Shown here piece by piece: positions 36,075 to 45,296 of a stretch of DNA of 64,000 nt (positions within the stretch are counted from its first letter, which is position 1; each line of letters starts with the position of its first letter). Below the pieces are notes generated by a model, which saw nothing but the letters and a program-made list of their open reading frames with translations, searched no databases and was not told the origin of the DNA. Origin of the DNA: Aliidiomarina sp. B3213 (GTDB lineage: Bacteria; Pseudomonadota; Gammaproteobacteria; Enterobacterales; Alteromonadaceae). The stretch spans positions 855,150 to 919,149 of the forward strand of contig NZ_QMKJ01000002.1 in NCBI RefSeq assembly GCF_003290085.1, read 5' to 3'. Position numbers and translations under genes: made by a program.

Positions 36075-39000
36075 ATGAAGTTTAGCCGTTTTACCCTGAA
36101 AGCAGTTGTGAACCTTTTTTTGATTGCAGCATTGCTGTGGGCAAAACTGTCTTTTTCTACCCCCGTGTTAGCCGACGAGCATCTTTCCTTTGAGCGTATT
36201 TCAGACACAATAGGCGGTCGTCAGAATTCGGTTTATGAAATTTACCGAGATAAACAAGACTTTCTATGGTTTGCCTCCGACACCGACGGGTTGCTTAGAT
36301 ATGACGGCTATGAATTCGCTCTTTGGTCTTCAGATGTTCTAAGAGCAGACGCTCGGGTTAGCTTCGCACATGTTCGCCGAACTCAAGACGGCCGCCTTTG
36401 GGCAGCCACATGGGGTAATGGCCTAATGGGGTGGGACCACGCTTCTGGCGAATATAAACAATTCCTTCATCAACAAGAGAACCCTGAAAGTTTATCCAAT
36501 GACCGAGTGCAAACACTCTATGAAGACTCTAGAGGGCGACTGTGGGTGGGCACGCTTTCTGGGCTCAATTACCTGCAAGCGTCAAATGACGTTAATTTGG
36601 ATGCATTAACATTAGAGACTTTACCTGCAGGCCATCCTTTGCATGATGAACGCATATGGAGGGTGGCAGAATCAGATAGTCGTTTGTGGGTTGCTACAAC
36701 TCAAGGCTTGTTTGAATTGTCGAAAGACCTCACGCAATGGCAGAAACATTTGATTTCTCCGGAAGCTTCAGGGCAAAACCGGCTAAATGAGATTCGTACG
36801 GTTTACATTCACAACGAGAAGATTTGGGTGGGAACAGACGAAGGTTCTTTTCTGTTCGATCCTGCTAGCTCAGCTTTTCAGCATATCAATGTGCCTGAAG
36901 ATGCGAATTATATTGCCCAAGTTAGAGTGAATACATTTCAGGCTATCCAACTTGGTCAAACCAACCAGGAGCTTCTTTTAGTAGGCACCACAGACGGTTT
37001 GTTCGCTATAGACCCAGAACAAAAAGCATATCGCGCAATAGAGCACGGTAGGTGGCGTTTACTGCACGATGTCGATATTCGAACGCTTGAGCAAGACGGT
37101 ACGGGTGGTGTATGGGCCGGCACCCGAGACCTAGGCGTGTTTTATACTCGAAATGAGAGTGAGTCTTTCCGGTCTGTTGCTGAAGAAAATCCAAATGTAG
37201 TGGAAGAGCTAGAACTGGACCGTGCTGTTTTTTCTATTCATGAAGGTGCTGGGGAAGAACTTTGGCTTGGTACCTCCAATGGTATTGTTATTCGCGAAGA
37301 GGGCAGTGGTAATTGGCGACGGGTTGCTCAGGCTGAAGGTCAGGCATTAGGACGAGTTGAGTCGATTTTGAAAGATAGTTTAGGCGCTTACTGGGTTGCT
37401 GCAAATCGTAACTTGTATCGACAGAATTCTATGAATAGCGAGCTCCTGAGATTTACTGATATTCATGATCAGTTATTGCTTGACGAAAACTCCATTACCG
37501 AGATTTTTGAAACAGACGAGCAAACGCTGCTGTTAGGGATTTGGGGCTTGGGGTTAGCAGAGTACGACCTGAATACCGGTAATGCCGAGTGGGTTTTCCA
37601 AGGTTTTGAAGAGCTGCAGGGCGACTTAGTTTACGACATTGTACATGTTCCTGAGCATGGCGAGTGGATGGTTACTCGTTATTCTGGTTTGTTTTATCGA
37701 GAGCATGGCTCTAATGAGTGGCATCACTTTAACTTGCCTGAGTCTTTGCCTTTGAATGACGACTCATTTTTATGTGCATATGCTTGGCGACCTAATGAGT
37801 TGTGGTTGTGCTCGACTGAAGGCGTGTGGAGAATTGATACGTCTACGTATGAACTTAAACCCGTTTCAGGAAGCCTTGGGAACGTGCGTGTCATAGGTAT
37901 GGTTCATGACCTTAATAACAGACTTTGGATGCTCTCCAGTTGGGGACTTACCCGTTATAATCTCCAAGATCAGTCAGTGGTCACCTTTGGATTGAACGAC
38001 GGTTTGCCGGCTACAGAGTTTGTGCGCCAAGCAATTCACCGCAATGCCAACGGCGTGATTGCAGTTGGTTCGGTAAGGGGAGCTGTTGAATTTAATCCGT
38101 CTGATTTAGATTTTAATCAGTCAGCTCCGTCTATTGGGTTAAGCCGAATTTGGATCAACGAAATTGAGGTAACAGGTCAAGTAGGACTTGAGTCACCAGA
38201 ACTTAACTTGAACCCCACCGACAGATCCTTCACCGTTCAGTTCAGTGTTTTAGATTTCCACGATACAACTAGGAATGCTTTGCGATACAGACTTATAGGC
38301 TTGAACAACCAATGGAGTAATTGGAATAACCAACGCCAAATTACCTTCGGTAGCATAGCTCCGGGAGAGTACACGTTAGAAGTGCAAGGTAGAAACAGCC
38401 TAGGAATTATGGCGAAGTCTACGTTACGCATTCCGATTCATGTGGCTAAACCATGGTGGAGAACGTTCTGGTTCTGGACCATATTAGGTGCACTTATTAT
38501 TGCGGTGTTTCAAAGTATTTTGAAATGGCGTCTAAGATCATTAGAAAGGGTCAATGCTAGACTTGATACGTTAGTTAAGGAACGTACTCAAGAATTGGAA
38601 GTATTGAATAACCAGTTGAAAGCACAATCTCAAACTGACTATTTAACGAAACTTCCTAATCGTCGTGGCTTTACAGAGCGCTTTAAATTATTACAAGCCC
38701 AGGCTCAAAGAAGTATGCAGCCGATGGCGCTGATTGTTTGCGACATAGACCATTTTAAATCATTCAACGACAACTACGGGCATGAAGCAGGTGATCAGGT
38801 TCTTATGGCGTTGGGGAGTGAATTAGGACGCAGGCTGCGGGCCCAAGATGTAGCGGCGCGCTGGGGGGGAGAAGAATTTGCTATTTTACTCACAGATACT
38901 GACGAACACGGTGCTAGAGTGGTTTGTGAGAACCTAAGACAGTCTATTGAGAATATTAGTGTCGTTTACGAAGGGGCTGATCTTGATGTGACCGCAAGCT

Positions 39001-39137
39001 TCGGCATTTACTTGAGTGAGGATGTAACAGCGCCGCTCGATCATTGGATGCACTGTGCTGATATTGCACTTTATAAGAGCAAGAAAAGTGGCCGTAATCG
39101 CGCTGAGCTCTACACGGCCAGTATGGAAAACAACTAG
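36075..39137 (+). CDS. beta-propeller (two-component-regulator-type) sensor diguanylate cyclase
   Basis: The 1020-aa protein begins with a signal peptide or anchor (about 1-33). A large periplasmic region of propeller repeats follows (about 40-720: repeated DxxGxLWVGT-like units such as DSRGRLWVGTLSGLNYL and DGTGGVWAGTRDLGVF). A Y_Y_Y-type domain (about 730-785), one transmembrane helix (about 792-813), a coiled coil and a GGDEF domain (about 855-1015) complete it. The motif is GGEEF, with I-site RAQD five residues before it, so it should be active and product-inhibited. It senses an unknown periplasmic ligand. The end overlaps the convergent GST gene by 4 bp. Confidence 0.9.
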   Translation: MKFSRFTLKAVVNLFLIAALLWAKLSFSTPVLADEHLSFERISDTIGGRQNSVYEIYRDKQDFLWFASDTDGLLRYDGYEFALWSSDVLRADARVSFAHVRRTQDGRLWAATWGNGLMGWDHASGEYKQFLHQQENPESLSNDRVQTLYEDSRGRLWVGTLSGLNYLQASNDVNLDALTLETLPAGHPLHDERIWRVAESDSRLWVATTQGLFELSKDLTQWQKHLISPEASGQNRLNEIRTVYIHNEKIWVGTDEGSFLFDPASSAFQHINVPEDANYIAQVRVNTFQAIQLGQTNQELLLVGTTDGLFAIDPEQKAYRAIEHGRWRLLHDVDIRTLEQDGTGGVWAGTRDLGVFYTRNESESFRSVAEENPNVVEELELDRAVFSIHEGAGEELWLGTSNGIVIREEGSGNWRRVAQAEGQALGRVESILKDSLGAYWVAANRNLYRQNSMNSELLRFTDIHDQLLLDENSITEIFETDEQTLLLGIWGLGLAEYDLNTGNAEWVFQGFEELQGDLVYDIVHVPEHGEWMVTRYSGLFYREHGSNEWHHFNLPESLPLNDDSFLCAYAWRPNELWLCSTEGVWRIDTSTYELKPVSGSLGNVRVIGMVHDLNNRLWMLSSWGLTRYNLQDQSVVTFGLNDGLPATEFVRQAIHRNANGVIAVGSVRGAVEFNPSDLDFNQSAPSIGLSRIWINEIEVTGQVGLESPELNLNPTDRSFTVQFSVLDFHDTTRNALRYRLIGLNNQWSNWNNQRQITFGSIAPGEYTLEVQGRNSLGIMAKSTLRIPIHVAKPWWRTFWFWTILGALIIAVFQSILKWRLRSLERVNARLDTLVKERTQELEVLNNQLKAQSQTDYLTKLPNRRGFTERFKLLQAQAQRSMQPMALIVCDIDHFKSFNDNYGHEAGDQVLMALGSELGRRLRAQDVAARWGGEEFAILLTDTDEHGARVVCENLRQSIENISVVYEGADLDVTASFGIYLSEDVTAPLDHWMHCADIALYKSKKSGRNRAELYTASMENN

Positions 39138-39697
39138 TTTTTCGGAGGCGCTGTTCGTACGAAGCTCTCGTGCTGGTTAGCGGCGGCTAAAAACTTCTGT
39201 AATTGTGGGTATGCGTCTAATGTTAGGCGTTTTCTATAGAGTGCCCAGTCGAGAAAGCAAGCTAGTCGAATGGTAGCGTCGTGCCATGGCAGTTTGTCGA
39301 AGTCCCAAGGCGTGTCGTTTAAGCTCTTCAAGATAGCATGAGTACGCTGTTGCTGGCGCTCTAAATAAGGAGCTTGCTCCGGTGTAATGCCATCGCGTTC
39401 CAATAGAAATAGGTTAATACAGGTATCCATGGCTGTATTAACCAAACAATACATGTCGAAGTCTTCTAAGTTAGAAAGAAAGTCACCGCCAGAATGCTCG
39501 CGAACATACTTCAAAATGGCCGACGAGTCGTGCAATTTCAACGAGCCTATTTCTAAATAGGGCACGCGCTTTGCTGGGCTTCCTTCGGCGCTTTGTGCGT
39601 AGTCTGTTTCCACAAATTCAAATTGTTCACCGGACTCTTCAAGTGCAATCCGACAATGGCGAACAAAGGGCGAGGTATAACTGCCGAACAATTTCAT
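39134..39697 (-). CDS. glutathione S-transferase family protein
   Basis: The 187-aa protein has an N-terminal thioredoxin-like GST domain (MKLFGSYTSPFVRHCRIALEES; RVPYLEIGSLKLHDSSAILKYVRE, with the DSSAI glutathione site) and a short helical C-terminal domain. SYTSPFVR supplies a Ser/Thr near the usual catalytic position. The substrate is unknown. It is transcribed alone, with a 170-bp promoter gap to the PAP2 gene. Confidence 0.85.
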   Translation of the reverse strand: MKLFGSYTSPFVRHCRIALEESGEQFEFVETDYAQSAEGSPAKRVPYLEIGSLKLHDSSAILKYVREHSGGDFLSNLEDFDMYCLVNTAMDTCINLFLLERDGITPEQAPYLERQQQRTHAILKSLNDTPWDFDKLPWHDATIRLACFLDWALYRKRLTLDAYPQLQKFLAAANQHESFVRTAPPKN

Positions 39698-39827
39698 GGG
39701 AGTTCCTTATGTTTCATAACTTCTATTGAATATATGACGCGAGCTGCATCATGTCACTTTGATACCGGAAGGGCAATTCAGTTCCATCTGAGCATTGTTC
39801 ACTAAATCATCACCTCGCTGTAACAAA

Positions 39828-39861
39828 ACTTTCATACTGCCCAACTAGACTTCACTGCAAT
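39828..39861 (+). promoter_or_regulatory. Pho box and -10 element upstream of the PAP2 gene
   Basis: CTGTAACAAAACTTTCAT (39828-39845) matches the PhoB box consensus CTGTCATAWAWCTGTCAY at 15 of 18 positions: two 7-bp half-sites separated by AAAA. A -10-like TAGACT (39856-39861) follows after 10 bp, the spacing of PhoB-activated promoters where the box replaces the -35. Confidence 0.65.
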
Positions 39862-39879
39862 CAAGCCGTGGAGAATCCT

Positions 39880-40416
39880 ATGAGCTGGTTAGCACAATTA
39901 CAACGATTTGATGAATGGATGTTTTTTGTCGTGTACGACGCGCTCAAAAACATTACCCGTTACCGTATTGCTCGCTGGGTTTCTAAAAGTGGTGACGGCT
40001 ACGGCTATCTTTTTGCTTGTATTGCCGCATTTGCGTGGGGAGATCCCGATGCATTTTGGCTCCTCTCGTTGTTGTTAATTGGCTTTGCTATAGAGCTTCC
40101 CGTGTATTGGGTGCTTAAAAATAGTCTTCGCCGACAGCGCCCGTATCAAAGAATTGCCCGCTTTAAAGCCGTAATTATTGCTCACGATCAATTCAGTTTC
40201 CCTTCTGGTCACACTACAGCAGCCTTTATGTTTGCAGGCCTATGCCATGTGGTGATGCCAAGTTGGACCTTGTTGGTGTATGTCTGGGCAAGTGCGATTG
40301 GCCTGTCTAGAGTTGCTTTGGGTGTGCACTACCCGGGCGACATTTTTGCGGGTGCGTTGTTGGGTTCTGGCTTGGCTTACGCGGTGCTGCAGTTGGGCGT
40401 GCCTTGGATTGGATAA
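39880..40416 (+). CDS. PAP2-family membrane phosphatase
   Basis: The 178-aa protein has several transmembrane helices and the three PAP2 acid-phosphatase motifs KNSLRRQRP, PSGH (in FPSGHTTAAF) and SRVALGVHYPGD. Such enzymes dephosphorylate phosphatidate, undecaprenyl pyrophosphate or similar lipids at the periplasmic face. ATG 39880 is chosen because GGAG lies 6 nt upstream; an earlier in-frame GTG overlaps that site. It is followed 18 bp later by a glycosyltransferase gene and preceded by a Pho box, which suggests a phosphate-limitation role. Confidence 0.88.
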   Translation: MSWLAQLQRFDEWMFFVVYDALKNITRYRIARWVSKSGDGYGYLFACIAAFAWGDPDAFWLLSLLLIGFAIELPVYWVLKNSLRRQRPYQRIARFKAVIIAHDQFSFPSGHTTAAFMFAGLCHVVMPSWTLLVYVWASAIGLSRVALGVHYPGDIFAGALLGSGLAYAVLQLGVPWIG

Positions 40417-40434
40417 TTAAGATAGAGGTTAATC

Positions 40435-41478
40435 ATGCGAATTTTGATCGGTGTTCAAGGTACAGGAAATGGCCACTTAAGCCGCTGTCATGCGTTAGCT
40501 GCGGCACTTAAAAATGAACCTAGTATTCAAGCTGATTATCTTATTTCTGGCCGCGCCCAAGACAAACTGTTTGATATGGAAGCCTTCGGCGATTACCAAT
40601 GGCGCAAAGGTTTAAGCTTTCAAGTTCGCGATGGGAAGGTTTCAATAATAGATACGATAAGCCAAAACCCGTGGTTACAATTTTGGGACGACGTGCGTAG
40701 CTTAGATTTAAGCCAATACGATTTAGTGGTAACTGACTTTGAGCCCGTAACTGCTTGGGCCGCCCGTCGCCAAGGTGTTCGTTGTATTGGTATGGGTCGT
40801 CAGTATGCCTTTTTTAAAGACCTACAAGGTGTAGCGATTAACCCGTTACAGCGCGCCATGCTCAAGCAATTCGCGCCGTGCGACACGACCTTAGGCATGC
40901 ATTGGGAAGCGGGAGGTGAACATGTTATTCCTCCACTCATTCACGGCGGCATTAGCGGCGACATGGTCGATAGTAATCAAATATTGGTTTACCTTCCATT
41001 TGAAGACTTGCATGAAGTACATACGCTATTGAAGAACTTTCCTGAATACGAATTTCACGTTTTTCATCCTAACGCAGAAATTAAAAGTGAAGGTCATATT
41101 CATTTTCATCCACCTTCCAGAAGCGAGTTTCCAAAACGATTTGCTTCAAGCAGCGGAGTGCTTACCAATGCTGGCTTTGAAACGAGCAGCGAAGCTCTAT
41201 CGCAGGGTAAACGTTTGCTAGTAAAACCATTGCATGGTCAGTTTGAACAGTTGGCGAATGCAAATTGTTTAATGGACAGAAATTTGGCAACAAGTATGCC
41301 GGAACTTTCTGTTTCTGCCATTGAAGACTGGTTAGAAGAAAGCCAGCCGATTCGCATCGACTGGCCTGATGTAGCTCCGGCTATTACCCAATGGTTAGCT
41401 TCTGGTGCGCAACTGCCAGTCACTGAGCTAAGTCGTCAGCTCTGGCAGCAAACACAGTTTGTACAAGCAGTGGCTTAA
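40435..41478 (+). CDS. GT-B glycosyltransferase, MJ1255/VC2487-like
   Basis: The 347-aa protein has the N-terminal Rossmann motif GVQGTGNGHLSRCHALAAAL, like MurG/diacylglycerol glycosyltransferases. The C-terminal donor-site motif is NAGFETSSEALSQGKRLLVKPLHGQFEQ. There is no signal peptide, so it works at the inner face of the membrane. With the PAP2 gene under a Pho box, it may glycosylate diacylglycerol or another lipid; that is inference. It follows GAGG and ends overlapping the convergent aminopeptidase gene by 4 bp. Confidence 0.8.
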   Translation: MRILIGVQGTGNGHLSRCHALAAALKNEPSIQADYLISGRAQDKLFDMEAFGDYQWRKGLSFQVRDGKVSIIDTISQNPWLQFWDDVRSLDLSQYDLVVTDFEPVTAWAARRQGVRCIGMGRQYAFFKDLQGVAINPLQRAMLKQFAPCDTTLGMHWEAGGEHVIPPLIHGGISGDMVDSNQILVYLPFEDLHEVHTLLKNFPEYEFHVFHPNAEIKSEGHIHFHPPSRSEFPKRFASSSGVLTNAGFETSSEALSQGKRLLVKPLHGQFEQLANANCLMDRNLATSMPELSVSAIEDWLEESQPIRIDWPDVAPAITQWLASGAQLPVTELSRQLWQQTQFVQAVA

Positions 41479-43145
41479 GGCTGACGCTGGTCTTCGCTCT
41501 CTAAGCGAAGTGCTTCAAACTCATTACCTTCCGCCCATTGTGGCCACTCGCGGCTGTTCGCGAGTTGCTCACCTACACGGTAGAACACCCACAAGTCTTG
41601 TTGAATGCCGCGTAAATCCCAGTCTGGGTTATATTCGTCGCCTTCTTTGTGGTAGCGATTTGCTAGGAAGTCACTTGCCTGTTCACGGCCGTACTCTTCG
41701 CCTCGCAAGAAGTGGTCAACACCACCTTTCGCGTAAAGCACCGGTACACCTTTCTTCGCCATGCTGAAGTGATCAGAGCGATAGAAAATACCCGCTTCAG
41801 GGTTCGTTTCTGGTGCTAAATAACGATTTTGAGCCTGTACGAAAGGTTCAGCGAATTCTTGCATATTGGAGTTGTTCCAACCCACAATTACGAAATCACG
41901 CACTGGACCGTGAGCATAAAGCATATCGATATTGATACCTGCAACAGCTTGCTCTAAAGGTAGCAATGGATTTTCCACATACCATGCAGAACCCAGTAGG
42001 CCACGCTCTTCTGCACCTACAAGCGCAAACACTACAGTACGCTCAGGTTGTTCACCTTCAGCAAACTTTTCAGCCATTGAAAGCAGTCCTGCAGTACCCG
42101 TAGCGTTGTCTTGCGCGCCATTAAATACCTCACCACTGACTGGCTCAATACCCAAGTGGTCCCAGTGGGCCATATAAATAATGTGCTCTTCTGGATATTT
42201 AGAACCTTCGATGTAGCCCACCATGTTATAGGTGTCTAGCTCTGAAAATTCATTTTCAATTTCCATAGAAACAGACGCATTTAGGCTTGTTGCAGCAAAG
42301 TCTTGTGAAAGCGCTTGTTCATGAGCTTCTTCAAGTGACATGCCGATGTTTTGGAAAAGGCGATCTGCAGTTTCAGCTGAGAACCAACCTTCTAACTCAA
42401 CGCGGTGCATGTTGTTGTTTTCTGCTTTCATGGTGAAGCGCGCCGGTGAACCGCCAGCAACTACACCCCAGCCGTAACCTGCAGGGCCGTCTTCGTGGAT
42501 GACGATAGCGCCGGTAGCGCCTTGACGCGCAGCCTCTTCAAACTTGTAAGTCCAACGGCCGTAATAGGTCATGGAGTTGCCTTTGAAAAGGTCTTCGTCT
42601 TGCGTGGCATAACCTGGGTCGTTTACAAACATCACCACGGTTTTACCTTCTACGTCTAACCCTTCGTAGTCGTTCCAGTCATATTCTGGCGCAACAATAC
42701 CGTAGCCAACGAACACAAGTTCACTGTCTTCGATACTGATTCCATCGACCATACGGTTAGTCCAGCCGGTAAAGTCTGTGCGGTTTTCCAAGGTAAATTC
42801 GCTAGACTCAGTTTGCACTGCCATATCGGTAATACGTGTCGGAGCAATACGAACCAGAGGTAATGGTTGTGTGTAGTTTTCATTCGTAAATGACTGAACG
42901 CCTAATTCTCTGAAGTGGTTCGCCACATACTCAATAGTAAGTTCTTCGCCACGTGTACCAGGCGCACGTCCTTCAAATTCATCAGAACTTAAGGTGCGTA
43001 AATGTTCGCGGTACGATTCGTCAAATTGGTAATCTACGATACCGTCAGCATCAACCATAGCTGCTGTGTTTTCAGTGTCCTCAGTAGCAGGACTACACGC
43101 AGTAACTAAGGCTATGGCTGAGGCGCAAAGTAGCATGTTGCGCAT
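41475..43145 (-). CDS. M28-family metallopeptidase, lipoprotein
   Basis: The 556-aa exported zinc aminopeptidase has a lipobox VTAC (lipidated Cys about 17). A PA (protease-associated) insert lies about 125-270 (DPGYATQDEDLFKG; GATGAIVIHEDGPAGYGW). The M28 metal ligands are HWDHLG, GAQDNATGTAG, and EERGLLGS with catalytic Glu, plus a late His in YRSDHFSMAKKG. It probably trims peptides in the periplasm or at the outer membrane for nutrition. It is monocistronic. Confidence 0.9.
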   Translation of the reverse strand: MRNMLLCASAIALVTACSPATEDTENTAAMVDADGIVDYQFDESYREHLRTLSSDEFEGRAPGTRGEELTIEYVANHFRELGVQSFTNENYTQPLPLVRIAPTRITDMAVQTESSEFTLENRTDFTGWTNRMVDGISIEDSELVFVGYGIVAPEYDWNDYEGLDVEGKTVVMFVNDPGYATQDEDLFKGNSMTYYGRWTYKFEEAARQGATGAIVIHEDGPAGYGWGVVAGGSPARFTMKAENNNMHRVELEGWFSAETADRLFQNIGMSLEEAHEQALSQDFAATSLNASVSMEIENEFSELDTYNMVGYIEGSKYPEEHIIYMAHWDHLGIEPVSGEVFNGAQDNATGTAGLLSMAEKFAEGEQPERTVVFALVGAEERGLLGSAWYVENPLLPLEQAVAGINIDMLYAHGPVRDFVIVGWNNSNMQEFAEPFVQAQNRYLAPETNPEAGIFYRSDHFSMAKKGVPVLYAKGGVDHFLRGEEYGREQASDFLANRYHKEGDEYNPDWDLRGIQQDLWVFYRVGEQLANSREWPQWAEGNEFEALRLESEDQRQP

Positions 43146-43244
43146 GATAGAGCCTCTTATGTAATTTTAAGTTGTCGCTATATAAAAAATGGAACGCCTC
43201 GCATCATAGCGAAAAGCGCTCCATTAAAGAAGAGACGATAAGAC

Positions 43245-45296
43245 TTACGGCTCAAATCTGGCGTTAAAACCAATCATCCAAACTCTGCCTGGGGCAGGCT
43301 CAAAAGAACGCCCGCTTCCTTGGTTAACCACTACAGAGCCGACGTACTTTTTGTCTGTGAGGTTATCGATTCTGAACCATGGCTCTATCACCCACCGGTT
43401 TTGCGTGTACTGAGACGAGATACTTAAGTCGTATACTGTGGCAGACGGTGCAAACTCTGAGTTGTCATCATTCGTAGCGATTTTAGACCGATAGGTTTGA
43501 TTGAGCTTGAACTGTAAACCAAAAGGCGAGAACCAAGTGACCCGGTTATAAAGGTTGGTTTGTGCGATACCCGGTAGTCGGTTTCCAGATTCTGCTACAG
43601 CGCCTTGGTATGTGGCGTCAAGATAGGTATAGCTTATGTCCCAAACCCATTGTTCGCTTAAATTCCAATTCGACTCGAATTCAAAACCCGTACGCTCTGT
43701 TTGGGCTGCGTTGCGATAAGTTGTGCGACCATCGTTACTTTGATCAACAACGATGTCGTCTTCACTGTCGATAAGAAATAAACTGGCTTGCCCACGGAAG
43801 TTTGGGTTGTACCATTTTAACCCTATTTCGGTTTGCTCTATAAGACTAGGTCTTAAGTCGGTATTTAAACCCGTGCCCGTATTCCGATAGGCCATCTCTG
43901 TGAGTGTTGGTGACTCGAACCCTTGTCCGGCAGAGATATACGCACTGACAGCCGATGACACTTGATAGTTAAGTCCTTGGCTCCAAGACCACTCATCTAT
44001 ATTTGCACGCCCGCTGTCGTCCGGGCTTTGTGCGGTGATGTAGCGATCGGACACGGAAAAGGTCATGGATGAGGTTCTGACACCTGCGGTCCAGTGCCAG
44101 CGTTCAGTGAGCGAAAAGTTGGAAATGAGAGATAGATCTGAGCTTTCCACTTCTCCGGTTTCGTCTCTTCGCAAATCACCAATAACGCCTTCGTTATTTA
44201 CATACCCTTTTCTGGTGTCTTCTTGTGACGCAAAGTCCGCTCCCCATGTCAGTACCCAATCGTTTGAGCTAGGTACGTTCCAATCATATGTCGCAGAAAC
44301 GCCATAAAAGGCGCGGCTTAAATCAATCACAGCACCTGAACTTGTCGGGTCGTCGCCCGCAAAAGGTAGGTATTGAAGAATTTCTCGTTCTCCATTCCAA
44401 AATGCGACTTGCCACGGGATAGATACACCCTCAAGAGTAATAGACTGTTGTTGGTGAGCGATTGACTTGCGTGTTTTGAATTGAAATGCTCGCGGGTGAA
44501 CCTGAGAGGGGTTTTCGCGCCAAACTGACGCTGTAAGTGCGAGTGGATCTTCGATTTCAGGGGCGTCATTATCATCGACTCGGATCGTTATACGAATATT
44601 TTCGCCGTCGTGAAAACCGCGCAGCGCCAATTGCTCTCGCTCAATAGCGCCAACCTGTCTGTCACCCGCACTGCTAAATTCGGCATAGTCGACACGAAAA
44701 GCTTGTTCACCTCGGCGATATGTTCCTTGAAACCGCGACTTCTCTCGGCTCGCACTGCCTTGACTAAAGTGAACGAACGCGGAAGATACTAAAGGCATTT
44801 GGCTTCTTAAGTCGATAACACCACCTGCGGCATTACCATAAATAGCGGCGAGCGGACCACGCAGAACCTCAACATATTCAGGCTCGTCAATAAGTATGCT
44901 GGAGGTTTGAGCTTGGCCGTCTGGCATGGATAGCGGGATACCGTCTAAGCGCAAACGCACACCGCGCACACCAAAGGCTGCTCGAGCTCCAAAACCTCTT
45001 AGCGTAATGCGCGTGTCTTGAGCGAAATTGTAGCGAGTATCTACTTGTAAGCCAGAAATACCTTCGAGAATTTCGGCGACGTCAGAGCGCTGCCCCGGTA
45101 ATTGTTGCTCCACCTCCACACGTGATACCGAAGCAGGCGTGTTGAGCCAAGGTGTTTCTGTTCTTGAAGCCGTTACCGTAATGGTTTCAATGTTGTCGTT
45201 GCTGTCATTTTCAGACTGACCAACCACGGCACTGGAGTTGAAAAGAAAAGGGCTTACGAGAATCGCAAGCCCCATTTTTTTTGAGTTACAACGCAT
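43245..45296 (-). CDS. pqqU: TonB-dependent receptor, probable PQQ transporter (YncD/PqqU-like)
   Basis: The 683-aa outer-membrane receptor has a signal peptide (about 1-26), TonB box-like ETITVTASRTE, a plug domain and a 22-strand barrel ending EPAPGRVWMIGFNARFEP. Many blocks match E. coli YncD/PqqU as I recall it: NFAQDTRITLRGFGARAAFG, DGIPLSMPDGQAQTSS, GRTTYRNA and DNLTDKKYVGSVVVNQGSGR. PqqU imports pyrroloquinoline quinone. Its start overlaps by 1 nt (TAATG) the stop of a gene for a PQQ-dependent dehydrogenase, which fits this role closely. Confidence 0.82.
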   Translation of the reverse strand: MRCNSKKMGLAILVSPFLFNSSAVVGQSENDSNDNIETITVTASRTETPWLNTPASVSRVEVEQQLPGQRSDVAEILEGISGLQVDTRYNFAQDTRITLRGFGARAAFGVRGVRLRLDGIPLSMPDGQAQTSSILIDEPEYVEVLRGPLAAIYGNAAGGVIDLRSQMPLVSSAFVHFSQGSASREKSRFQGTYRRGEQAFRVDYAEFSSAGDRQVGAIEREQLALRGFHDGENIRITIRVDDNDAPEIEDPLALTASVWRENPSQVHPRAFQFKTRKSIAHQQQSITLEGVSIPWQVAFWNGEREILQYLPFAGDDPTSSGAVIDLSRAFYGVSATYDWNVPSSNDWVLTWGADFASQEDTRKGYVNNEGVIGDLRRDETGEVESSDLSLISNFSLTERWHWTAGVRTSSMTFSVSDRYITAQSPDDSGRANIDEWSWSQGLNYQVSSAVSAYISAGQGFESPTLTEMAYRNTGTGLNTDLRPSLIEQTEIGLKWYNPNFRGQASLFLIDSEDDIVVDQSNDGRTTYRNAAQTERTGFEFESNWNLSEQWVWDISYTYLDATYQGAVAESGNRLPGIAQTNLYNRVTWFSPFGLQFKLNQTYRSKIATNDDNSEFAPSATVYDLSISSQYTQNRWVIEPWFRIDNLTDKKYVGSVVVNQGSGRSFEPAPGRVWMIGFNARFEP

